A stretch of 64,000 nucleotides of DNA from Gammaproteobacteria bacterium (GTDB lineage: Bacteria > Pseudomonadota > Gammaproteobacteria > Steroidobacterales > Steroidobacteraceae). Under the pieces are notes generated by a model. The model was not told the origin of the DNA. It ran no database searches and saw only the letters and a program-made list of their open reading frames with translations. The stretch is from contig CANGOP010000004.1 in the NCBI GenBank assembly GCA_947455595.1, forward strand, positions 62,001 through 126,000, in the 5' to 3' direction. Position numbers and translations under genes: made by a program. Shown here piece by piece: positions 1 to 10,254 of the stretch (the stretch's first letter is position 1; each line of letters starts with the position of its first letter).

Positions 1-1181
1 TTCGTGAGGGTCGGCCCCGTGTGCAGCAAGTCGCCGCTGGCGTGCAAAAACGCCCCGGAATCGGCGCGCCGCAGACAGTCATCGGCATCGAGTGACTCCA
101 GCGCCGCACGCTCAAGCGTGCCGCCATCCACGATGGCACCGGCATCCACACTCGCGCCGTCGATACCATCGGACCCGGCGATCAGCAGACTGACATCCGC
201 TCGTCCCTGCAACGGCAAAGCCGCAGCGAGCGCCAGATGCTGACAGCGTCCGCCGACGCCCGGTGTGGTCGGTAACACCACGGTGGTCTCCCCACCGGCA
301 ATCAACACATCCGCCGTCAGGTTCAATAAAGACGCCGCGAGCTCGGTGGCCGCGCGCACGGCCAGACCCTCTACGCGATGGGCCTGTCGCTGCACCGTCA
401 TGCCAAGCGCATGGGCACGTGCCTCGATCGCATCGAGCGCTTGGGTCAGCGAGGCGACGACCGTCGTCGGCAGCGTCGCTCCGGCCGGAGTCGGCAGGGT
501 GGCGAACAACGCTTGCAGCCGCCCCGGCAGATCAGCCGGTAGAGGCGCCTCCTGTCCCGCTCGGCACGCCACGAGTCCGGAACCGATGATACTGGGATCA
601 TCCCCCGGCACATCGGAGATGAGCAGTGCCCAGGCGGAGCGGCCCGCCAATTGCGCAGCCAAGCGTCCGCCTTTGATCGCCGAGAGACGGCGACGCAGGC
701 CATTCAGTTGACTGATCGGCACGTTGCGAGCGAGCGCCCATTGATTCAGGGCTGCAAGATCCCCAAGCGTCACGCCCGGCAAAGGATCTTCGATCAAGCT
801 CGACGCACCACCCGAGACCAGTACGCATACCGGCAGGTCGGCGGGCAGAGTCGAGACAAACTGCCCCAGCGCAGCACCGGCCGCCAAGCTGGCAGGGCCC
901 GGCACCGGGTGATCGCCCCGATGCACGTGCACGCGCGCATCTGCCGCCAACACCGGCTCCGTACCGGGTGCTGTCACCACGAAACCTGTACGCAGATGAA
1001 CGCCCAAGGCATCGCGAGCACCGGCCATCATCGCGGCCGCCGCTTTACCGATCGCGATCACGGCGGTGTCGGCACGCGGCATCTGGGCCAGCGCGTGGGC
1101 TACGCAACGACGGCCATCGACCGCACTGAGCGCGGTCTTGTAGAGATCTAGGAGCAGACGCCGACGCGGGTCATCACCCAC
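1..1181 (-). CDS. glycerate 2-kinase, MOFRL family (3' end cut by window)
   Basis: Probably phosphorylates D-glycerate to 2-phosphoglycerate in the cytoplasm. The reverse-strand translation gives a long open frame typical of the DUF4147/MOFRL glycerate kinase family: an N-terminal LLLDLYKTALSAV stretch, a glycine-rich VSGGASSL motif, SDVPGDDPSIIGSG, and near the left edge IAGSDGIDGASVDAGAIVD and HTGPT. Only the last residues are missing. It follows purF on the same strand by about 13 bp, so co-transcription is likely. The start is uncertain: GTG at 1181 is the first good candidate, no strong Shine-Dalgarno is visible, and another in-frame GTG lies upstream inside the end of purF. Older annotations call this family hydroxypyruvate reductase (TtuD); kinase is the better supported name. 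Confidence 0.85.
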   Translation of the reverse strand, partial: MGDDPRRRLLLDLYKTALSAVDGRRCVAHALAQMPRADTAVIAIGKAAAAMMAGARDALGVHLRTGFVVTAPGTEPVLAADARVHVHRGDHPVPGPASLAAGAALGQFVSTLPADLPVCVLVSGGASSLIEDPLPGVTLGDLAALNQWALARNVPISQLNGLRRRLSAIKGGRLAAQLAGRSAWALLISDVPGDDPSIIGSGLVACRAGQEAPLPADLPGRLQALFATLPTPAGATLPTTVVASLTQALDAIEARAHALGMTVQRQAHRVEGLAVRAATELAASLLNLTADVLIAGGETTVVLPTTPGVGGRCQHLALAAALPLQGRADVSLLIAGSDGIDGASVDAGAIVDGGTLERAALESLDADDCLRRADSGAFLHASGDLLHTGPTLT

Positions 1182-1194
1182 CGGCGATGCCGCA

Positions 1195-2712
1195 TTAGAC
1201 CGGCGCACCGGCCCGCGCCGATTCATCGGCGCTCTCAGGCTGACGACGGCGTGCCTTGGCATCATCCGAGCGTTCTTTGGCCAGTCGCGCGAAGTACTCA
1301 GGCCCCACATCGCCGGTGACGTATTCACCGGAGAAGCAGGAGGTGTCGAAATTCTCGATCCGTGCCTTGTCATGACGAACCGCGGCCACGAGGTCTTCCA
1401 GATCCTGATACACGAGCCAGTCAGCACCGATCAGCGCAGCCACTTCCTCGTCCGTGCGGCCCGATGCGACCAACTCGTTCTTGGCCGCCATGTCGATGCC
1501 GTAGACATTCGGATAGCGCACGGGTGGCGCGGCCGATGCAAAATACACTTTGGCGGCACCCGCTTCACGGGCCAGATCAATGATCTGAGCCGACGTCGTG
1601 CCGCGGACAATCGAATCGTCCACGAGCAAGACATTGCGGCCACGGAATTCCAAGGGGATGGGATTCAACTTGGAGCGTACTGATTTCTTGCGCTGCTCTT
1701 GTCCGGGCATGATGAAGGTGCGACCGATGTAGCGGTTCTTCACAAACCCTTCGCGGAATTCGATACCCAGATCCAAGGCCAACTGCATTGCGCTCGTCCG
1801 GCTGGTATCGGGGATCGGGATCACCACATCAATGTCGTGATCGGGTTTGAGGCGACGAATCTTATCCGCCAGCTTTTCACCCATGCGCATGCGCGCCTTG
1901 TGCACGGAGATGTTGTCGATGATCGAATCGGGGCGGGCGAAATACACGTATTCGAAGACACACGGCGTATGCGGAATTAGTGGCGCACAGCGCGCGCTAT
2001 GCAACCCACCATCCTCTTCGATATAGACCACTTCACCCGGTTCGACATCGCGAACCAGTTCAAAGCCAGCGAGGTCCAAAGCGACCGATTCAGAGGCCAG
2101 CATCCACTCGGTGCCTTGTGGCGTCAGTCGTCGGCCCAACACCAGCGGCCGGATCCCGTTCGGATCACGGAAACCAAAAATGCCGTGGCCCATCAACAGC
2201 GCAACCACCGCATAGGCGCCCCGCACACGCGCAAACACCCGCCCCATCGCCGAGAAAATCGACTCTGGCGAGAGACGATCGCCGTCCTCGCGCTGCAACT
2301 CGCTGGCGAGAATATTGAGCAGCGCCTCGGAGTCTGAGCTCGTGTTGAGATGGCGCTTCTCGCCGCGCCACAACGCGTCGACCAACTCACGGGTATTGGT
2401 GAGATTGCCGTTGTGGGCAAGCCCAATGCCGTAGGGCGCGTTCACATAGAACGGTTGGGCTTCCGCCGAACCATCGTTGCCTGCGGTCGGATACCGCACA
2501 TGACCAATGCCGATGTTGCCGGCCAATTGCAGCATGTGCCGCTGTTGGAAGACATCACGTACCAGACCCGAGTCTTTACGCAGCGCCAGGTTGCCCTGAT
2601 CACAGGTCATGATGCCGGCGGCATCCTGGCCGCGATGCTGCAAAACCGTCAGCGCATCATAGATGCGTTGGTTAACAGGGTGGTGGCCGACGATCCCGAC
2701 GATGCCGCACAT
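1195..2712 (-). CDS. purF: amidophosphoribosyltransferase PurF
   Basis: First committed enzyme of purine synthesis: it transfers glutamine amide nitrogen to PRPP, giving 5-phosphoribosylamine. The 505 codons equal the Escherichia coli enzyme. The protein starts MCGIVGIVG, so removal of Met exposes the catalytic N-terminal Cys of the Ntn-type glutaminase domain (about residues 1-230). The PRPP-binding loop [14 protein letters not shown] is in the C-terminal phosphoribosyltransferase domain. There is no propeptide, as in the E. coli-type subfamily. It follows cvpA by 42 bp on the same strand, the conserved cvpA-purF pair, and precedes a glycerate kinase rather than the metZ found here in Pseudomonas. 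Confidence 0.98.
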   Translation of the reverse strand: MCGIVGIVGHHPVNQRIYDALTVLQHRGQDAAGIMTCDQGNLALRKDSGLVRDVFQQRHMLQLAGNIGIGHVRYPTAGNDGSAEAQPFYVNAPYGIGLAHNGNLTNTRELVDALWRGEKRHLNTSSDSEALLNILASELQREDGDRLSPESIFSAMGRVFARVRGAYAVVALLMGHGIFGFRDPNGIRPLVLGRRLTPQGTEWMLASESVALDLAGFELVRDVEPGEVVYIEEDGGLHSARCAPLIPHTPCVFEYVYFARPDSIIDNISVHKARMRMGEKLADKIRRLKPDHDIDVVIPIPDTSRTSAMQLALDLGIEFREGFVKNRYIGRTFIMPGQEQRKKSVRSKLNPIPLEFRGRNVLLVDDSIVRGTTSAQIIDLAREAGAAKVYFASAAPPVRYPNVYGIDMAAKNELVASGRTDEEVAALIGADWLVYQDLEDLVAAVRHDKARIENFDTSCFSGEYVTGDVGPEYFARLAKERSDDAKARRRQPESADESARAGAPV

Positions 2713-2754
2713 GTGTCTACAATTCTCCGCTGAACCGCGTCCAACGCAGCTCCG

Positions 2755-3270
2755 TTAAATGTCTGATTCCGGTTCCGAAAGAGCGCGTCGCGCAAGGTCG
2801 CGCGACTCGCCCGCCACACTTTCCAGCCAGCCGGCGACGTGCACGGCGTAACCCATGAAGTGCGAATGGCGCCACCACGGCTCGCCTTCGAGTCGCAGAT
2901 GCAATCCGAGCAAGGCTCCGAAGCCGACGATGACGAACCCGCGGACGAGTCCGAAGAGAAATCCAAAAATGCGATCAACGATGCTCTGACCACCCGCCGT
3001 ATGGGTGATCCAGGCCAAGATATGACCGATCAGAGCCCCCACCAGCAGCACGGTCACAAAGACGATGGCGCGTGCGACCCATGCCTTTTCGAGCGGCGTT
3101 TGCAAAATGCCGCCGAGGTAGGGATGCAGGAAACCGGAGAACCGCCAGGCGATCACGATGGCCAAGAGCCACGTCACCAGCGCCACCACTTCGCGAACGA
3201 ATCCTCGGATGGTGCCAATCACCACCGACAGCGTTACCACAATGAGGAGGAGGTAGTCGGCGCCTTGCAT
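2755..3270 (-). CDS. cvpA: CvpA family inner-membrane protein
   Basis: A 171-residue integral membrane protein of the colicin V production family. It has about four hydrophobic segments (for example residues 5-40, 65-90 and 100-120) and the family opening ADYLLLIVVTLSVVIGTIRGFVRE. E. coli CvpA is linked to colicin V secretion and envelope stress tolerance, but its biochemical activity is not established. The ATG at 3270 opens the family-typical N-terminus. It sits between the SPOR-domain gene and purF on one strand, the standard gammaproteobacterial order, and is probably in the same operon. Confidence 0.93.
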   Translation of the reverse strand: MQGADYLLLIVVTLSVVIGTIRGFVREVVALVTWLLAIVIAWRFSGFLHPYLGGILQTPLEKAWVARAIVFVTVLLVGALIGHILAWITHTAGGQSIVDRIFGFLFGLVRGFVIVGFGALLGLHLRLEGEPWWRHSHFMGYAVHVAGWLESVAGESRDLARRALSEPESDI

Positions 3271-3355
3271 CGGTGGATCCGCAGGTCTGCCCCGAGGGCG
3301 GAGACGAGATTTTATCCGAAAGCGCTGCGCATCACAGCGCAGTCACACGTCCGCT

Positions 3356-4378
3356 TCACTGCGCCGGCGCGACCGTCCCTTTATGCCCTTCCGCCTGTAA
3401 GCGCTCCGCGATCCGGTCGATTCGGCTGCGGTCCTGCTCGGGACCGACCCGCACGCGCCAGAGGACCTTGCCGCTTCCACGGAATTCCGACACAAAAGCC
3501 CTGAACTTCTTGGCTTTGAGGTCCCTAGCGAGTTTTTCGGCGTTCTCTTTGGCGGCAAAGCTGCCCAACTGCACGACCCAACCGGCCGTCGAATCCACAG
3601 GCGATGCCTTCGGCGCCGGCTTCGGCGTCGGCTTAGGCTCGACCTTCGGTTCCACTTTGGGCTCCACCTTGGCCGCGATCTTCGGCTCGGCCTTGGGTTC
3701 GGCCTTGAGTTCAGCCTTCGGCTGCGGCGCGGTCTGCGCTTTCCCATCCGACTTCGCGACCGCTTTTCCATCGGGTTTCGACGGCGCAGTGGCGGGAGCG
3801 GCTTTCGATTCTGCAGCCACGACCGTCGGCGCCGGGGACGATGCCGGTGCGGTATTGCCTATGGCCTCCGCTCGAGCGCTCTTTGCGGCTGGCAAGGCCG
3901 TCGCAACCGCTGCGGTGGGCGCTGGCGTCGACGTCGGCGCATGTGCCGTCGATTTGGGGTCTGCGGCGCCAACCGAGCGGGTCGATGGCGCGGAGGAAGG
4001 CTGCGCACTGGTCGGCGCGACAGTCGTCGCCGCCGGCGCATCCGTCGTGACCGATTTCTTCACGGCCGGCAAGTTCGGCGCCACCGGTGTGGACGGAGCC
4101 GCTGGAATCCCGGCAGGGTCTGCTGCCGCAGGGCCCGCTGACGCGTCGCTGGGTGCAGCCGTGCTGGCCGCCGGCGTCTCGACCGTCGTGGCCGCGGGCG
4201 GTGCCGAAGAACTCCCCGGCGGACGCGTCAGGTCGATGACTTCATGGTGTATGTCGGCATTATCGGCAGACGCCGGACGCGCGCTGCGTGGGCCGGTCAG
4301 CAGCGCCGGCACCACGAGCACCACGAGGGCCACCAGCACCGTCGCCCCGATCAGCCGTTCCTTCAGTTGTTGGTCCAT
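3356..4378 (-). CDS. dedD: DedD-like SPOR domain cell-division protein
   Basis: Likely a bitopic inner-membrane septal protein that binds denuded peptidoglycan glycan strands. The 340 residues have three parts. A short cytoplasmic start is followed by a membrane helix (about residues 9-28, LIGATVLVALVVLVVPALL). A very long Ala/Pro/Ser/Lys-rich linker (about 35-260) includes a repeated K(A/V)EPK pattern. A C-terminal SPOR domain (about 265-340) begins GWVVQLGSFAAKENAEKLARDL and ends in WRVRVGPEQDRSRIDRIAERLQ. E. coli DedD is about 220 residues, so the extra length is all linker. Its place between folC and cvpA matches dedD in Pseudomonas and E. coli. Confidence 0.9.
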   Translation of the reverse strand: MDQQLKERLIGATVLVALVVLVVPALLTGPRSARPASADNADIHHEVIDLTRPPGSSSAPPAATTVETPAASTAAPSDASAGPAAADPAGIPAAPSTPVAPNLPAVKKSVTTDAPAATTVAPTSAQPSSAPSTRSVGAADPKSTAHAPTSTPAPTAAVATALPAAKSARAEAIGNTAPASSPAPTVVAAESKAAPATAPSKPDGKAVAKSDGKAQTAPQPKAELKAEPKAEPKIAAKVEPKVEPKVEPKPTPKPAPKASPVDSTAGWVVQLGSFAAKENAEKLARDLKAKKFRAFVSEFRGSGKVLWRVRVGPEQDRSRIDRIAERLQAEGHKGTVAPAQ

Positions 4379-4423
4379 GCGCGCGGTCCCGTCCGAATAG
4401 TCGGAGTATAAACGCCCAGCGTC

Positions 4424-5695
4424 TTAACCGCGGGCCTGCCGCCACGCCAGCGCCGGCGCGACGGTATGGAAGGAGCCGAACACCACGACCCGATCGGTCG
4501 GCTGTGCCAGGCCATCCGCCAACTCGCAGCCCGCCTCAACGGACGGCGCACAGTGGATCGCGACCGGCAAGAGCGGACCCCAGCACGCCGCCAAGTCGGT
4601 CGCGTTGCGGCCGCGGTCGCCGCTGAGCGTCACCGCGATGACCTGATCGTTGGCCTGCACGGCGGGTGCGAGAATAGCGGCCACCTGTGCAGCATCTTTA
4701 TCCGCCAGCATGCCGGCCACAAAGTGTGTGCGGCCAACGCCACGCCGCTCGATGAGCGTCTCGGTCAGCACGCGCGCACTGCCCTCGTTATGGGCCACAT
4801 CAAAGACCCACTCCACGGGACCCTCGATCACCTGATAGCGACCCGTCAGTTCGATCTGTGCAAGCCCCGCGATGACGGCCTCGCGCGATGGCAGCGCGTG
4901 TATCGACTCGAGTGCCGCGAGCGCCGTCGCCGTATTCGCATACTGGGCATTGCCCGCCAGACGCGGCGCCGGCAAATCCGTCAGGGTGGTGCGCAAGCCG
5001 TGGTAATCGTGTCCGCGCGCGTGACGCTGGCTGGAAAACGCCTCGCCATATTGATAGCGCGGCGCTCCGAGCAACTCGGCGTGGGCCGCCACCGACGATG
5101 GCATCTCGGCACTGCCCAAAATCGCCGGCACACCCGATCTGAAAATGCCGGCTTTTTCGCGACCGATACCCGCGAGGTCCGAGCCTAAATACTCCACATG
5201 ATCCACGCTGATCGAGACCACGACCGCGCAATCGGGATCCCAGGCGTTCACCGCATCGAGTCGACCACCCAGCCCCACTTCGAGCACCCACACGTCAAGG
5301 TCGCGTTGCCGAAAGGCGAGCAAGGCCGCCAAGGTGCCGAATTCAAAATAGGTCAGCGCCAGATCACCCCGTACGGCTTCAATCTGCGCAAAGACCTCGC
5401 AGAGCGATGCCGCATCAATCGGTGCGCCGTCGATGCGGATACGCTCTTCGTAATGCACCAAGTGTGGCGATTGATAAAGGCCGACGCGGGAGCCACCCGC
5501 GCGCGCGAGCGCCGCCAACGTGGCAGTGACCGAGCCTTTGCCGTTCGTTCCGCCCACCGTGATGACCCGCTCGCGGCCACGCCTGAGATCAAGACGCGTC
5601 AGCATCTCGTGCATGCGGGCGAGTCCGAAATCCATGACAGCCGGGTGCAGGCTCGACTGATAGTCGAGCCATTCGGACAACGTATGCGGTGTCAC
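4424..5695 (-). CDS. folC: bifunctional dihydrofolate/folylpolyglutamate synthase FolC
   Basis: Adds glutamate to dihydropteroate to make dihydrofolate and then extends the polyglutamate tail of folates. The 423 residues are normal for the Mur-ligase-like family. The ATP loop GGTNGKGSVTATLAAL is at about residues 48-63, followed by YQSPHLVHYEERIRIDG, the substrate loop region, and a C-terminal Mur-ligase-type domain ending with VVVFGSFHTVAPAL. The start is GTG at 5695, two bases after the accD stop, which implies translational coupling. The accD-folC-dedD order is conserved in gammaproteobacteria. Confidence 0.97.
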   Translation of the reverse strand: MTPHTLSEWLDYQSSLHPAVMDFGLARMHEMLTRLDLRRGRERVITVGGTNGKGSVTATLAALARAGGSRVGLYQSPHLVHYEERIRIDGAPIDAASLCEVFAQIEAVRGDLALTYFEFGTLAALLAFRQRDLDVWVLEVGLGGRLDAVNAWDPDCAVVVSISVDHVEYLGSDLAGIGREKAGIFRSGVPAILGSAEMPSSVAAHAELLGAPRYQYGEAFSSQRHARGHDYHGLRTTLTDLPAPRLAGNAQYANTATALAALESIHALPSREAVIAGLAQIELTGRYQVIEGPVEWVFDVAHNEGSARVLTETLIERRGVGRTHFVAGMLADKDAAQVAAILAPAVQANDQVIAVTLSGDRGRNATDLAACWGPLLPVAIHCAPSVEAGCELADGLAQPTDRVVVFGSFHTVAPALAWRQARG

Positions 5696-5697
5696 GA

Positions 5698-6561
5698 TCA
5701 GGCCGCCGCGGGCGGCACTTTCATGAACAGGCGCAGCAAGTTCGCAATGCGCTCACGCTGATCGCGGCGATCGATGATCAGATCGATGGCGCCGTGTTCG
5801 AGCAGGAACTCCGATCGCTGGAATCCCTCCGGCAACGTCTCGCGCACCGTTTGTTCGATGACCCGTGGACCGGCAAAGCCAATCAGGGCTCGCGGCTCAC
5901 CGACATTGATGTCACCGAGCATGGCGAGACTCGCCGAGACGCCGCCGGTCGTCGGATCGGTCAGCACCGATACGAACGGCAGACCGTCCTCGGCCAATCG
6001 GGCCAGCGCCGCACTGGTCTTACCCATTTGCATGAGCGAGTACAGACCTTCCTGCATGCGGGCTCCGCCGCTGGAGGAGAAGCAGACGAGCGGCATGCGA
6101 AACGTGCGGCAATGCTCGACGGCGCGAACAAATTTCTCACCCACCACGCTACCCATCGAGCCGCCCATGAAGCGGAACTCGAAGGCCGCTGCGACGACTT
6201 CAAGACCGGTCAGCGTACCGGCCATGACGATCAGGGCGTCTTTTTCACCCGTCGCCTTTTGCGCAGCCAGCAAGCGATCCTTGTATCGCTTGCTGTCTTT
6301 GAACTTGAGCGGGTCTTCCGGCTGAATCGAGACCGCGAGTTCACTCGCCGATCCCTGATCCAAAAAGCGCTTTAGGCGCTCACGCGCGCCAATGCGCATG
6401 TGATGGGCGCACTTGGGGCACACCGACAAGTTGCGCTCCAGCTCCGCGCGATAGAGCACGGCGTCGCACGCTGGGCACTTGATCCAAAGACCCTCCGGCA
6501 CCGAACGCGTACGGCGTTCCGTCGTGATCCGGGACGGCATGATCTTTTCAAACCAGGTCAT
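5698..6561 (-). CDS. accD: acetyl-CoA carboxylase carboxyltransferase subunit beta
   Basis: Beta subunit of the carboxyltransferase that moves CO2 from biotin to acetyl-CoA, forming malonyl-CoA for fatty acid synthesis; it pairs with AccA, which is not in this window. With the ATG at 6561 the protein has 287 residues. A four-cysteine zinc finger (C29, C32, C48, C51) is followed by the crotonase-fold carboxyltransferase domain with [12 protein letters not shown] and [11 protein letters not shown]. The ATG shares one base with the truA stop (TGATG); a GTG three bases earlier is the alternative. In Pseudomonas trpF lies between truA and accD, but here the two genes touch. Confidence 0.97.
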   Translation of the reverse strand: MTWFEKIMPSRITTERRTRSVPEGLWIKCPACDAVLYRAELERNLSVCPKCAHHMRIGARERLKRFLDQGSASELAVSIQPEDPLKFKDSKRYKDRLLAAQKATGEKDALIVMAGTLTGLEVVAAAFEFRFMGGSMGSVVGEKFVRAVEHCRTFRMPLVCFSSSGGARMQEGLYSLMQMGKTSAALARLAEDGLPFVSVLTDPTTGGVSASLAMLGDINVGEPRALIGFAGPRVIEQTVRETLPEGFQRSEFLLEHGAIDLIIDRRDQRERIANLLRLFMKVPPAAA

Positions 6562-7373
6562 CACTCACCTGCAGGGGGCGTTAAAGCGCCCATGATAGCG
6601 GATTGGCCGGGCGACGCCCTCTCGGGCAACCCCGCACCCGCGGGATAGCGCACGTGGCAGAAATAAAGACCCGCCGCCGGCGCCGTGATCCCGGCCTGGG
6701 TGCGGTCGCGGGCTTGGAGCAAGTCGGCGATCCAGCCGACGGATCGACTGCCCTCACCGACTGCGATGGCCGCGCCGACGATGTTGCGGACCATGTGATG
6801 CAAGAAGGCATTGGCCGTGACATCGAGGATGACCAGGGGTCCCTGACGGGTCACTTGGATGGCATCCAACACCCGGATGGTCGAGTGGGACTGACACTCC
6901 GCGGCCCGGAACGAGGAGAAATCATGGCGCCCGACCAAGGCCTGCACGGCTGCGTGCATACGCCGTTCATCGAGCGGCGTATGCCAGGTGCAGGCGCGCC
7001 CGGCCCAGAGCGCCGATCGGACGGGGCTATTCAAAATGAGATAGCGGTAGGACCGCGTCATCGCGGCATAACGGGCGTGGAACCCATCGGCGACGGCGGT
7101 GATCCAGTGCAGGGAGATATCCGGGGGCAAATGCCGATTCGCACCGAGCAGCCACCCGCGCGCGGGACGCACGGCGGGCGTGTCGAAATGAATCACTTGA
7201 CCGGTGGCGTGGACACCCGCGTCCGTGCGGCCCGCGCACCGGGTGAGCACCGGGTGATCCGCCACTTGCGAGAGTGCGCGTTCGACCTCGGCTTGCACCG
7301 ACATCTGCCCGTCCTGACGCTGCCAACCGGCGTAGGCAGTGCCTGCATATTCCAACCCAACGGCAATGCGCAT
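6561..7373 (-). CDS. truA: tRNA pseudouridine(38-40) synthase TruA
   Basis: Converts uridines 38-40 in the anticodon arm of many tRNAs to pseudouridine. The 270 residues match the family. The catalytic aspartate is in the motif [15 protein letters not shown] (about residues 46-60), and the conserved [13 protein letters not shown] region lies near residue 190. Translation starts at ATG 7373, seven bases after the fimV stop. Its stop overlaps the start of accD, so the genes are probably one transcript. Confidence 0.97.
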   Translation of the reverse strand: MRIAVGLEYAGTAYAGWQRQDGQMSVQAEVERALSQVADHPVLTRCAGRTDAGVHATGQVIHFDTPAVRPARGWLLGANRHLPPDISLHWITAVADGFHARYAAMTRSYRYLILNSPVRSALWAGRACTWHTPLDERRMHAAVQALVGRHDFSSFRAAECQSHSTIRVLDAIQVTRQGPLVILDVTANAFLHHMVRNIVGAAIAVGEGSRSVGWIADLLQARDRTQAGITAPAAGLYFCHVRYPAGAGLPERASPGQSAIMGALTPPAGE

Positions 7374-7380
7374 ACCGGGC

Positions 7381-10254
7381 TCAGCCCGGCAGCGTCTCGA
7401 CGAGCCGCTGCGCCTCGCTCTTCTGCGACGGACTGCCCTCGCTCAAGACCTCATCGAGGATGGCGCGGGCACCGTCGGGATCACCCATATCCAGATAAGC
7501 CCGCGCCAGGTCGAGCTTAGTGCCCACCTCGGACAGGGTTACCGGGTCCAGTTCAGGCAGGTCGAGGTCGTTGGTGCGGGAGCGGCTCACGTCGTCGTCC
7601 AAGTAAGTGTCGTCCTCACCCGCATGCATCGAGGGTGCCTGGACATGAAGACCCGTCGCCAGCATGTCCGTCGTGAACTTGCTGCGCTCGGGAAGGGGTT
7701 GGGCCAGGGTGTCGTCCTGGAGTGCACGCGCCAGATCATCGAGATCGAATTCGAGGGGCTCATCGCCCAAGTTGAGATCATCGAGGCGCAGGCCAGCCAG
7801 CGACGCGGCGGGCTCCGCCTTCGGACGCGTGGTTGGGGTCACCACGGGAACCGACGCCGTCGGATGGATGCTCTCATCCTCGTCGGACAGCACAATCTCT
7901 TCAGACGCCGGGCCACTACCCATCGGGGGCAGTTCCGGCATCGCCACCGTCGCCGACTGACTCGGATCGATCGCCGCGGCCTTTTCTGGCCACAAATGGG
8001 CCAACAGGCGCGACGCCTCCGCCAATAACGCTTCCGCGGATTCCTCACCCGACGCCACCGGCGGCGCAGACGGCGCGGCCTCCAAGGCCGGCATCAGGCG
8101 TGTGGGCTCCTCGGGACGCGGCGACAGCACGGTATCGGATGCGGTCGGTGCCTCCAGCGGCAAGGCATCCAGAAGGTGATCCGGAATCCCCAGATCTTCG
8201 AGTTCGATTTCCGCCGTCGCGTCGGACTTGCCCGTCCCGGGGACATCGCTCAACGATGGGGCGACGAACGGCGGCACGGTCAGGGCACTCGGATCCAAGG
8301 TGGCCGACAGATCCAAGAGATCTTTTTCCAGATCGAGGTGGAAGTCGGACCGCTCAAGCGAACTCGAACCCGCGGAAGGGACCAAGGTGTCACCGTCCGC
8401 GATCTCAAAATCAAGACCGGCATCCGCCGCTCCTGAGTCCAGATCCAGGTCCATGCCCGAGGACACCGCGAGCTCACCGGCGAACAGCGGGTCGTGAGGG
8501 GCCAACTGGCGGCCCATCACGACCACCCGATCCCAGTCAGCCGACTCGAATAACGCTCGATCCAAACTGCGGGCCGCGGTCAGAAATGCCGCGCTATCGC
8601 CTGCCACGAAATGCACTTCCAACAGCTTCAACTTGAGATCCGTGCGTTTCGGATCCAATTCGATGGCGAGTTTGAGGATGTCCGCGGCCTGCGCATACAA
8701 GCCGTAAGCGATGTGGAAATCCGCCTCGGCGAGTGGATCCATGTGGTGCAGGGTGATCGATGACTCGGCGCCCAAACGACTGTCTAACGGCGGACTACCG
8801 GGGGTCGCCGAGTGGGGAATCGCCTGCGTGGTGAGCGAATTGAACGGCGGCGGCTGAAATTCCTCGCGCTCGTCGCCATCTTCACTCACTTCGATCCGCT
8901 GGCGCAGTTCAAAGTCGGCACGCGGCGTCGCCGACAGGCGCGGATGCGTCTCCGTCGGGTCACCGCCGAACGCAAAGCCACTGCCCAAATCCACTCGTGA
9001 AGGCTCTGTCGATTCGACCGACTCGTTCTGCAGGCGGCGCGACCGCATCTTCAAGCCGACCAAGATCAGCACCAGAATGGCCAGAACCGCCGCAATCAAC
9101 GACAGCGCGTTGTCGGCGAGGGTGTCCCATAAGCCGGGCTCACTCACCGGGGCGACCGGTGTCGTTGAGTGCTTGCGTGCGACCGGCGCGGCCGCCGCGG
9201 GTGTCACGGGCGTGGGCGCGGGCGCCGCGTCCGACGGGGCCGGTGTCGCCGTCTGGGCAGGCGCGGGCACGGCTGACGCGGTGACCGCGGTCGGGGCAGC
9301 CTTACGAGTCACTTCCGCCTGCAAACGCGCCAACTCGGCGCTCTTCAGTTCCAACAGGCGGCGCATCTCAGCCACGTCGGCCGATTCGCCCGCCTTGCCA
9401 GCGGACGTCGACGCGGCCGGTTCGCTGGCCTTCGGTAATTGCTTGGGCATCACGAGGCGCAAGTGCGCCTGGGTTTGGTCACCCTTCCAGGAGCCCACCT
9501 GACGATGAACTTCCGCAGTGGCTTCCTCCGCCCCGAGTTGCGACCACTCACTCTGCGGGGGTAGCCGCAGGATTGCGCCCCGGCGCAGTCGGTTGATGTT
9601 GCCGTCAAAGGCGGCTGGATTGGCGCGGAAGGTGGCGATGAGCGCCCGATTCACGTCAGCCGCTGCCGAATAACCCTGCGAGCGCACCACCGAGGAGAGC
9701 GTCTCCCCGGCCTGCACCCGATGTTCGCCCGCGGACACGGCGGTAGCGCCCGTGGCGGCCGCCGCCGACTCACGCGGGGCGCGCTCGATGGCGCCGGCAG
9801 TCGATGCGCCGACACCGCTTGCCGGGGCGACCAGGGGCGTGGGTGCACTCGGCTTGGCCTCAAACACCGGGGGGTCGAGCAGCAGCGTGTATTCACGGAC
9901 CAGATGCCCGCGCGGCCAATCGATGGCGACGAGGAAGGTGAGAAACGGTTCAGTGACGGGCAGTGAAGAGTGCACCTCGACCTGCGCCTCACCGCGGGCA
10001 TTGCGGGAGACTTTGAAGACGAGGCTATTCAGGAACGCGGGCCGATCAAGGCCCTGACGCTCGAAGATTTCACGCGGCGCCAAGGCAACCGTGAGGTCTT
10101 TCAAGTCGTCCGGCGCTGCCGCGAGCATCTCAATGCTCGCGTTCAGGGGCTGGTTCAACGCCGAGGTCACATGGGCCTCGCCGAGGCCCAACGCGCCCGC
10201 AGCCGCTGGCAACAGTGCGGCGATGGCTCCGACCAGACGCGATTTACCGAGCAT
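7381..10254 (-). CDS. fimV: FimV/HubP-like polar peptidoglycan-binding protein
   Basis: Large inner-membrane protein of the FimV/HubP family, which organises cell poles and supports type IV pilus assembly and twitching. From ATG 10254 (957 residues) there is a signal peptide (MLGKSRLVGAIAALLPAAAGALG), the FimV N-terminal domain, a LysM-like segment (EHRVQAGETLSSVVRSQGY to RGAILRLP), a Pro/Ala linker, one transmembrane helix (LIAAVLAILVLILVGLKM), a long acidic cytoplasmic region, a TPR-like block (DFHIAYGLYAQAADILKLAIELDPKRTDLKLKL), and the conserved C-terminal FimV motif (TKLDLARAYLDMGDPDGARAILDEVL). A GTG-started form 26 codons longer would put Arg/Gly residues before the signal peptide and is unlikely. 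Placement directly before truA matches Pseudomonas. Confidence 0.93.
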   Translation of the reverse strand: MLGKSRLVGAIAALLPAAAGALGLGEAHVTSALNQPLNASIEMLAAAPDDLKDLTVALAPREIFERQGLDRPAFLNSLVFKVSRNARGEAQVEVHSSLPVTEPFLTFLVAIDWPRGHLVREYTLLLDPPVFEAKPSAPTPLVAPASGVGASTAGAIERAPRESAAAATGATAVSAGEHRVQAGETLSSVVRSQGYSAAADVNRALIATFRANPAAFDGNINRLRRGAILRLPPQSEWSQLGAEEATAEVHRQVGSWKGDQTQAHLRLVMPKQLPKASEPAASTSAGKAGESADVAEMRRLLELKSAELARLQAEVTRKAAPTAVTASAVPAPAQTATPAPSDAAPAPTPVTPAAAAPVARKHSTTPVAPVSEPGLWDTLADNALSLIAAVLAILVLILVGLKMRSRRLQNESVESTEPSRVDLGSGFAFGGDPTETHPRLSATPRADFELRQRIEVSEDGDEREEFQPPPFNSLTTQAIPHSATPGSPPLDSRLGAESSITLHHMDPLAEADFHIAYGLYAQAADILKLAIELDPKRTDLKLKLLEVHFVAGDSAAFLTAARSLDRALFESADWDRVVVMGRQLAPHDPLFAGELAVSSGMDLDLDSGAADAGLDFEIADGDTLVPSAGSSSLERSDFHLDLEKDLLDLSATLDPSALTVPPFVAPSLSDVPGTGKSDATAEIELEDLGIPDHLLDALPLEAPTASDTVLSPRPEEPTRLMPALEAAPSAPPVASGEESAEALLAEASRLLAHLWPEKAAAIDPSQSATVAMPELPPMGSGPASEEIVLSDEDESIHPTASVPVVTPTTRPKAEPAASLAGLRLDDLNLGDEPLEFDLDDLARALQDDTLAQPLPERSKFTTDMLATGLHVQAPSMHAGEDDTYLDDDVSRSRTNDLDLPELDPVTLSEVGTKLDLARAYLDMGDPDGARAILDEVLSEGSPSQKSEAQRLVETLPG

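Noticed and set aside
3273..4400. 375-codon Ala/Gly-rich open frame on plus
   Set aside because: It mirrors the low-complexity linker of the SPOR protein on the other strand; composition follows from the repeat and there is no signal or domain.
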